A DNA stretch of 64,000 bases from Whalleya microplaca. Its lineage: Eukaryota; Ascomycota; Sordariomycetes; Xylariales; Xylariaceae. Where the stretch lies: assembly GCA_022497155.1 (NCBI GenBank), contig MU385714.1:62001-126000 (forward strand). The letters run 5' to 3'. The translations under genes were made by a program, and so were the position numbers. The notes beneath the pieces are model-generated. The model was given only the letters and a program-made list of their open reading frames with translations, did no database searches and was not told the DNA's origin. This document shows, in pieces, positions 58,874 through 64,000 of this stretch; the stretch's first letter is position 1, and each line of letters begins with the position of its first letter.

Positions 58874-59769
58874 TTAGAATTTCTCAACGTAGGGTCGCAA
58901 ATCCACCTCCTGGGTGAAGGCAGAGCGATGCTGAGTGTGCAAGTTCCAATAGGTCTCGGCGATCTAGTAACAATTAGCAATGAAAGAGCATACAGGGGTT
59001 GAAATACTAACCGAGTCAGCCTTGAGTTTTCCGTCCTCTGCGCCATTGTTCGGGCTATAGCCCGACGTGCGCTTGATATCAATAACTCCATCGATGATAG
59101 CATGTGCTACATGCACTCCCTGGGGCCCGAACTCACGCGCCAGAGACTGGCCGAGTGCGCGTCGCGCAAACATGCTTGCGCCCATCGTAGAGAAGTAAAG
59201 AGAACCCCTGACGGATGCCGTGGCACCCGTGATGAGTAGCGTAGGTGGGTGCTCCGACTCTAAAACTGCTTCTAAGAGTAAGGGGATGGTCTTCTGGGCG
59301 AAGTTGAAGAGGCCTCGCCTAGTCTGTGTCTTAGTAGTCCAATTGCATGTAACTGTCAAAGGGTTCGTAACTTACGCATTGTTGTTAAGAGCAGCATCGA
59401 AATTGTCCACTGTCTGCTCTAGGAACGGCTTTCTCACGTAGCCGCCTCCAACATTGTAGACGGCGGCAGCGAGCTTCAGTCCTGGCAATTCCTTCTTGAT
59501 GGTCTCGAAGGCCGCGTCTATGGACTTGACGTCGGAAGCATCGGCGCTGATGCCGATAGCTTTGCCCCCAGCCTTGTTTATCTCTGCAACTGTGTCCTGG
59601 TACGATTCCGGGCTGCGTGTCAGGAGCACTACTGGGTAGGCTTTAGAGAACCGAATAGCAACAGCTCGGCCTTTCGAGTTTCAGTCTTTGCTCTCTTAGC
59701 TCATTATCATGAAGACTCACCTGTGCCTGGGCCAGCACCAGCGACGACGGCAAAAAGCTTGGAAGACAT
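58874..59769 (-). CDS. Atypical short-chain dehydrogenase/reductase
   Basis: Exons 59721-59769, 59376-59670, 59012-59318 and 58874-58963 give 246 residues. The Rossmann nucleotide loop GAGPGTGRAVA lies at about 10-20 and is completed by the first splice; DASD (acidic after strand 3), YNVGGGY (in place of NNAG), and LLITGATASVRGS follow. At the usual Tyr-x-x-x-Lys site the sequence reads SLYFSTMGASMFARR: Y156 is present but no lysine at +4. The C-terminus WNLHTQHRSAFTQEVDLRPY is shared by a fungal SDR subgroup. It should bind NAD(P), but classical dehydrogenase chemistry is doubtful. Donor of intron 3 is GTTAGT, a non-standard but acceptable 5' site. Substrate unknown. Confidence 0.88.
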
Positions 59770-60527
59770 TATATTGACGTAAAACTTAAAAGAGGATGAG
59801 TATCCTTTGTTCTGAGATGTTCTGATATTTACTTGAATCGCTATCTTTCAGATAATGGAATAGTCTGTATTTAGGCTGGCAACTAGAGCTTGAGTATTAC
59901 GTCTCTGAGATGGAATGAAAACTAAAGCTTGTCCTTCCGGCTTTTATAAAGATGAAAGTCCCCCAACAGTAGATGGTGCTACTGTTGTGATTATTAATTG
60001 TATATGCACTTGAGGAGTTGGAGTTCTGATGACAAATTCCATGAAGATGTCGCAATCCACTCTAGCCGAATAGCATTGTTCTTGATTAGAGAACGTGACA
60101 GCTATATGCAGCTCACAAACATACACTCCTTATTAAGGTGTCTAGATCACACTCTATATCGGCATCAGTGGGAGCTTCTGCAGGCACCTACCTTAACATA
60201 GCGGAGCTGCGGAGGTATTCGCATACGTCAGAAGTAGGTGGTGGGAGAAGCTATGACCACCTAAAGCCAGTATTCTGCAATATTGTGTCCCGCAGAAGCT
60301 AACGGAGTATTCCGTTTTGTCCAATTCCATTAAACGCGCCTTGGAACCGCGTCTACACATAAAGCTTCATAAACGACATCCGCGCCAATTACATTAGCCC
60401 TCGCTCAGCCCTAGGACTCAGTGGGCTTGTCTATTATTGACAGGAATCTCATATCATTCTCTATCCTGGACAAAAAGAACTCATAATAACTGAAGGAGGT
60501 ACCAGTAGTGCGGTTAATACTAATACA
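59770..60527. other. Divergent upstream region of SDR and AT-hook genes
   Basis: A 758-bp AT-rich shared promoter. No gene or strong repeat seen. Confidence 0.5.
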
Positions 60528-61610
60528 ATGAATGAGAATGGTAGAGCCGGGTTCCTAAATAATGGTCGTCCTTCAAACCCCTCTCATGACCCTGAGACAA
60601 AAATAGAGGATGACAACTCGGTACCCTTGATCTTGTCAGATATCCTACAGCCAAATCTCGGCCGGCCAAAGACACCTCTATCACATCAAAGACCACAAAT
60701 TTCAACCATGGGAACGCCAACACAAAAAGCTTCTTCGTCGGCATCAACACCGTTATTTCCATCAAGCTCGCGAATAGCCGTACACATAAAGTCAACAGCT
60801 TCACCCTCATCATATTCACAGCACAAAGATCCTGCCACCTTAGAGAGAGGACGTGAGCGGCGTCGCAAACAGGAATCAGCGCTGACGGGAACTGGCTCTC
60901 CTGCCAGAACGCCCTTTTCTCGAGACGGAGGGGACCCCAGCCTCCAACCTAAGAAGAGGGGGAGGCCGAAGGGTTGGAAACCGGGCAAGGGAATGACCTA
61001 TGCCGAAGCGAGAGGAGATTCGCCCACAGTTAAACCCAAGAAGCCGGCAGAGCAACCCAAAGAGGCGAAACGACGCGGGAGGCCGCCACGCCCTCTTGGA
61101 CTTGCTGCCAGAGAATTGTATTTACGTCAAGAACCAGAGTATTTCCCGTTCAAGTGTGAATGGGAGGAATCACCAGAGAAACCTTGTCCGGCAGAACTAC
61201 AAAACATCAAGACACTGAGAAAGCACGTCTATTACATCCACGGAGACATAGACCCGCTCGTCTGTCGATGGGCGAAGTGTGCAGCTAAGGAGCCCGCTTT
61301 GGAGTTTGCAACCGACATGGAGTTTGAAGAGCATATGGAGAAAGAACACTTCAGGCCATTCGTGTGGCATGTGGGTGAAGGGTATCAAAACGACGGTATT
61401 TCTACGTTGAAACGCGATGCCGCTCACCTTCCGGCCTACCTCTTTGACAAAGACGGCAACCAAGTTACCCCGTCAGTCACAGAGCAGCAGCTTGAAGATG
61501 ATCAGCATCACAAGGAAAGGAGACGGAAGCTAAAGAGGCTTCTACTCCTGAAAGATGAGAATGCTCCTTCTGAAGAAGAGTATACACGACAGACACTCGG
61601 TCTTACTTAA
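60528..61610 (+). CDS. AT-hook and C2H2-like zinc-finger protein
   Basis: A single exon of 360 residues. The first 140 are Ser/Pro/Thr-rich and disordered. Two AT-hooks lie at about 142-150 (KKRGRPKGWKPG) and 181-188 (KRRGRPPRP), which bind the minor groove of AT-rich DNA. After LAARELYLRQEPEYFPFKCEW come two zinc-finger-like modules: C..C with KTLRKHVYYIHG, and VCRWAKC with EFEEHMEKEHF. The C-terminal third has FDKDGNQVTPSV, a basic helix (KERRRKLKRLLLLKD) and EEEYTRQTLGLT. The architecture suggests a nuclear DNA-binding regulator conserved in ascomycetes; targets are unknown. It is divergent from the SDR gene. Confidence 0.85.
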   Translation: MNENGRAGFLNNGRPSNPSHDPETKIEDDNSVPLILSDILQPNLGRPKTPLSHQRPQISTMGTPTQKASSSASTPLFPSSSRIAVHIKSTASPSSYSQHKDPATLERGRERRRKQESALTGTGSPARTPFSRDGGDPSLQPKKRGRPKGWKPGKGMTYAEARGDSPTVKPKKPAEQPKEAKRRGRPPRPLGLAARELYLRQEPEYFPFKCEWEESPEKPCPAELQNIKTLRKHVYYIHGDIDPLVCRWAKCAAKEPALEFATDMEFEEHMEKEHFRPFVWHVGEGYQNDGISTLKRDAAHLPAYLFDKDGNQVTPSVTEQQLEDDQHHKERRRKLKRLLLLKDENAPSEEEYTRQTLGLT

Positions 61611-62604
61611 GATGATGATACCCTTTCAGATAGTGATGGAGATGAATATAGCTGTGTTCTTGCCAATCAGTTATATGGATCGTCTCTTGAGATGATAGTT
61701 GACGCATGCTTTGTTGCCGTGATCTGTCAGATTTTTGAAAATGCCGAGATATTCGCCCATTACTAAGAACTCCCAGTTATTGAGACGCATTCGGGAGTAT
61801 GTGTTCCACGCAGTCAGCCACAAAATGATATGATTTCCGCATCTCAAATGATGTTAGAAAATATATGTATGCTGATCTAGTGACCTGTGTTTGGTGCATC
61901 TCATGAGAGCAGAGGTAGGATAGGGGTTTGAAGAATCGTTAGATTTTAGTGCCCTATTTGATTGATGCCTTTATGCTAATCTAAGTGTCGTCGTCATCCT
62001 AAGAGGAGAGAGTTTTTTGATAGAATTGGCAGAACCAAATTAGTCAGATTGTCAGCAATATGCTTTGAGACGTTAGGTAAGGTCTAAGTCAAGCTTATCC
62101 TACAACGTATATCAATGTAACTGCTCCCTACATGTATGTAGGCAATTACGTAGGCACGACCTACGCAAGTACCTACTGCCCGATAAAGGTCCCTAGAATG
62201 GCCAAGGACCCAGGTCGGGGATCCGGAGGTTGGCCAATCAGGTCGTTTATTGCTTACAGGAACTGCAGGACTAGTTCCCAGATTATTGGGTTCATCTTAT
62301 CCACCTGGGCTGCTGGGCAGTTTCGCGAGGACGGGAAAAGGCCGGGCTAGGCCAGCAGTACCGAACGTCACCGGTTGCATAGCAGCATTCTCAGAAAGAA
62401 AGTCCAGCCCAGAGCAGTATAAAATCTGAAGGGAAATAATGGGTCTGTATACGTATGGGGGCAACTCACTCACTTCGTATAGGAATTTCTGCGATGCTGA
62501 AAGGCACTATTACCGCTGTACAACACATCAAATTGTGGCACTTTCAATTGTTTGCTGCGAGTTGAGGAGGTACCCATGATACGAGGATTGACGCAGCTTA
62601 CAGC

Positions 62605-62652
62605 GTATGTAGGCCTGTATGTAGACCTGTATGTAGACCTGTATGTAGGTGT
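62605..62652. repeat. 12-bp tandem repeat GTATGTAGACCT
   Basis: Four consecutive copies; the second and third are identical, the first has one change and the last diverges in its second half. Confidence 0.85.
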
Positions 62653-63172
62653 CGATACTGAGTATCCAATATGTGCTGAGTAACCTGTACCGAACTGAAT
62701 AAAAGCAGGTACGTAGGTGAGATATGTAGGTTATGTACATAGGATAGGATAATCAGGTAAGCAAACCCGAGTGCCTTCCATGGCTCCAATCTTCCTCCCG
62801 AATCCAACCACTGGAACTTTCTCATTGCTTTCAACCTCATTCATCTCACTTTTCCTATGTTCTTTTTAACACTCATATGCCCCGTCACCTTCAATTGACC
62901 TAAACTTGGTCATAAAGCCGCCTCAGGGTTTGTGTCAACCGAATGATGTTGAACGAATGATCTACGAAGTACATACATACATGCGTACACCGGTAGACAT
63001 CGAAATGACCCTAGCTCATCGGACAACTTTCCAGCTTTGATCCGGGGTACCCATTATCCATTTTCTAGCTGCCTTGGACCTTGGTGATTGGAACTTTGAA
63101 GGGACCGAGCTGCCAGAGCCTCTACCACCAGCTGCACCAGACGAAGAGAATCCCCCTTTTATTACCCCCCAT

Positions 63173-63228
63173 GGGTTTACGGGTTTACGGGTTTACGGGT
63201 TTACGGTTTTACGGTTTTATGGTTTTAT
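63173..63228. repeat. 8-bp tandem repeat GGGTTTAC grading to GGTTTTAT
   Basis: Seven uninterrupted 8-bp units: four GGGTTTAC, one GGTTTTAC and two GGTTTTAT. The unit changes stepwise along the array. It differs from the fungal telomere repeat TTAGGG. Confidence 0.9.
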
Positions 63229-63357
63229 GGCAGTGAAAGAAAGGGAGCGAGACAATCTTCGACCATCGACCATCCACAGCCAATAGCTCACCCGTTGAGG
63301 CAACCCCGTGATTAGCAAGCATTCGGAAAAGTACATGCTGCACCGAGCGGGACTCAG

Positions 63358-63395
63358 CCCCCCCTTTGCCCCCCCTTGCCCCCCCTTGCCCCCCT
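63358..63395. repeat. C-rich 10-bp tandem repeat CCCCCTTGCC
   Basis: Period-10 C-rich array of about three and a half units, strongly strand-asymmetric, in the probable promoter or leader of the next gene. Confidence 0.8.
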
Positions 63396-63548
63396 CGTGT
63401 GGCTCCTACGCCCGACTGGGACTAGCCGCCTGTGTCAAGCGCCAGCGCCAGGCCCAGACAAGCCAGATCTAGCAAGCAAGAGCACAGGAGCAGCATTCAC
63501 TGGCAGCAACAGCCGCCGCCGCTACTTGCTGCCGCTACCACTTCCACT

Positions 63549-64000
63549 ATGGGGTCCGACAAGTCAATTGAGAACTTTCACCAAAACCACTCTTCTTCTC
63601 CGACCCCTTCACAACCAACCTCCTTCATCCGCCGGGCACCGCACTTACGCATCAAACAGCGATTGCAAACATGGCACCATCCGATTAATCTTGAAAACCA
63701 CCGTGACAACAACAACACCACCACCACCACCACTACCACCAAGAAGATGCCCATCAAGGCTCCCAACGGTCCAGGCTCCGGCAGCAACAGCCACTTCAAC
63801 CAGAAGTTGAAGAACTTCTTTCGCATCAACCTGAATACCAACGGGGACAAGGACAAAGGCCTCGACCACTCTCTGAAGGCCGACAACAAGGCCGGATTTC
63901 GTCAATCCAGAAGATTCTTCACTACTGTCGGTAGAATTAGATCCACTACCACAGCCAGTGAGGGAAATCCCCTTGATGAGTCCTTAAGTCCCACGGCTAA
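63549..64000 (+). CDS. N-terminus of a possible Hal4/Sat4-type kinase (partial)
   Basis: Open from the ATG at 63549 to the window edge (150 codons plus two bases). The sequence begins MGSDKSIENFHQNHSSSPTP, then SFIRRAPHLRIKQRLQTWHHP, a run of eight Thr codons, and a basic segment NQKLKNFFRINLN. Internal ATG 63747 is in frame and could also be used. This Ser/Thr-rich, disordered and basic pattern resembles the N-terminal tails of fungal halotolerance kinases (Hal4/Sat4, Hal5), which regulate potassium transporters, but no kinase motif lies inside the window, so the assignment is tentative. The frame is clear and ends only at the window boundary. Confidence 0.6.
   Translation, partial: MGSDKSIENFHQNHSSSPTPSQPTSFIRRAPHLRIKQRLQTWHHPINLENHRDNNNTTTTTTTTKKMPIKAPNGPGSGSNSHFNQKLKNFFRINLNTNGDKDKGLDHSLKADNKAGFRQSRRFFTTVGRIRSTTTASEGNPLDESLSPTA

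Larger units (their letters stand above)
61611..63548. other. Intergenic with several tandem repeats, 1.9 kb
   Basis: 3' flank of the AT-hook gene and the long upstream region of the kinase-like gene. Tandem repeats lie at 62605-62652, 63173-63228 and 63358-63395. Frames at 63074-63286 and 63376-63810 have no family features. Confidence 0.5.

Noticed and set aside
63376..63810. 144-codon Pro/Thr-rich plus-strand frame
   Set aside because: It overlaps the better-supported partial gene in another frame and is made of the C-rich repeat and CCACCA tracts.

Overview
This window looks like nuclear chromosomal DNA of a filamentous ascomycete (Pezizomycotina, most likely a Sordariomycete; the lower rank cannot be settled by eye). 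The basis is many short spliceosomal introns (about 47-70 nt, GT...CTAAC/CTAAT...AG), intergenic gaps of 0.4-5.8 kb, and the gene set. I reconstructed 22 protein-coding genes, the last running off the right edge. Nearly all junctions come from reading frame, splice consensus and family similarity. I found no tRNA, rRNA, CRISPR array or intact transposon.

Layout. 0.8-10.3 kb, all on +: a membrane-anchored RGS protein, a myo-inositol/sugar transporter, a DHA1 drug/polyamine transporter and a small GFA/CENP-V zinc protein. 11.7-20.8 kb, all on -: anthranilate synthase component I with a TGACTCA cross-pathway site upstream, a conserved protein with a likely mitochondrial presequence, ribosomal protein uL3, and the Cyc8/Ssn6 TPR corepressor. 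A gene-free 5.8 kb follows. 26.6-37.2 kb: a TMEM115-like Golgi membrane protein (-), a TBL1/Sif2-like LisH-WD40 protein (+), an intracellular GH51 arabinofuranosidase (-) and a conserved small protein (+). 38-49 kb, all on -: an ADAM metalloprotease, acetyl-CoA synthetase and the clamp-loader subunit Rfc5. 50.4-64 kb: a PLP aminotransferase (+), a Yra1/Mlo3 mRNA-export adaptor with a very long intron (-), Ost4 (-), Tma46/ZC3H15 (+), an atypical SDR (-), an AT-hook/zinc-finger protein (+) and the start of a possible Hal4-type kinase (+).

The genes do not form a biosynthetic cluster; they are mostly housekeeping genes mixed with transporters and hydrolases. Two encode chromatin corepressor components (Ssn6-like and TBL1/Sif2-like). 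No new multi-gene system is evident. The most interesting signals are architectural: the 882-nt Yra1 intron and a terminal exon that holds only a stop codon, several micro-exons, dispersed CCTAGG-centred palindromes, a potentially structured gene-free segment near 46.8-47.0 kb, and degenerate tandem repeats near the right edge.
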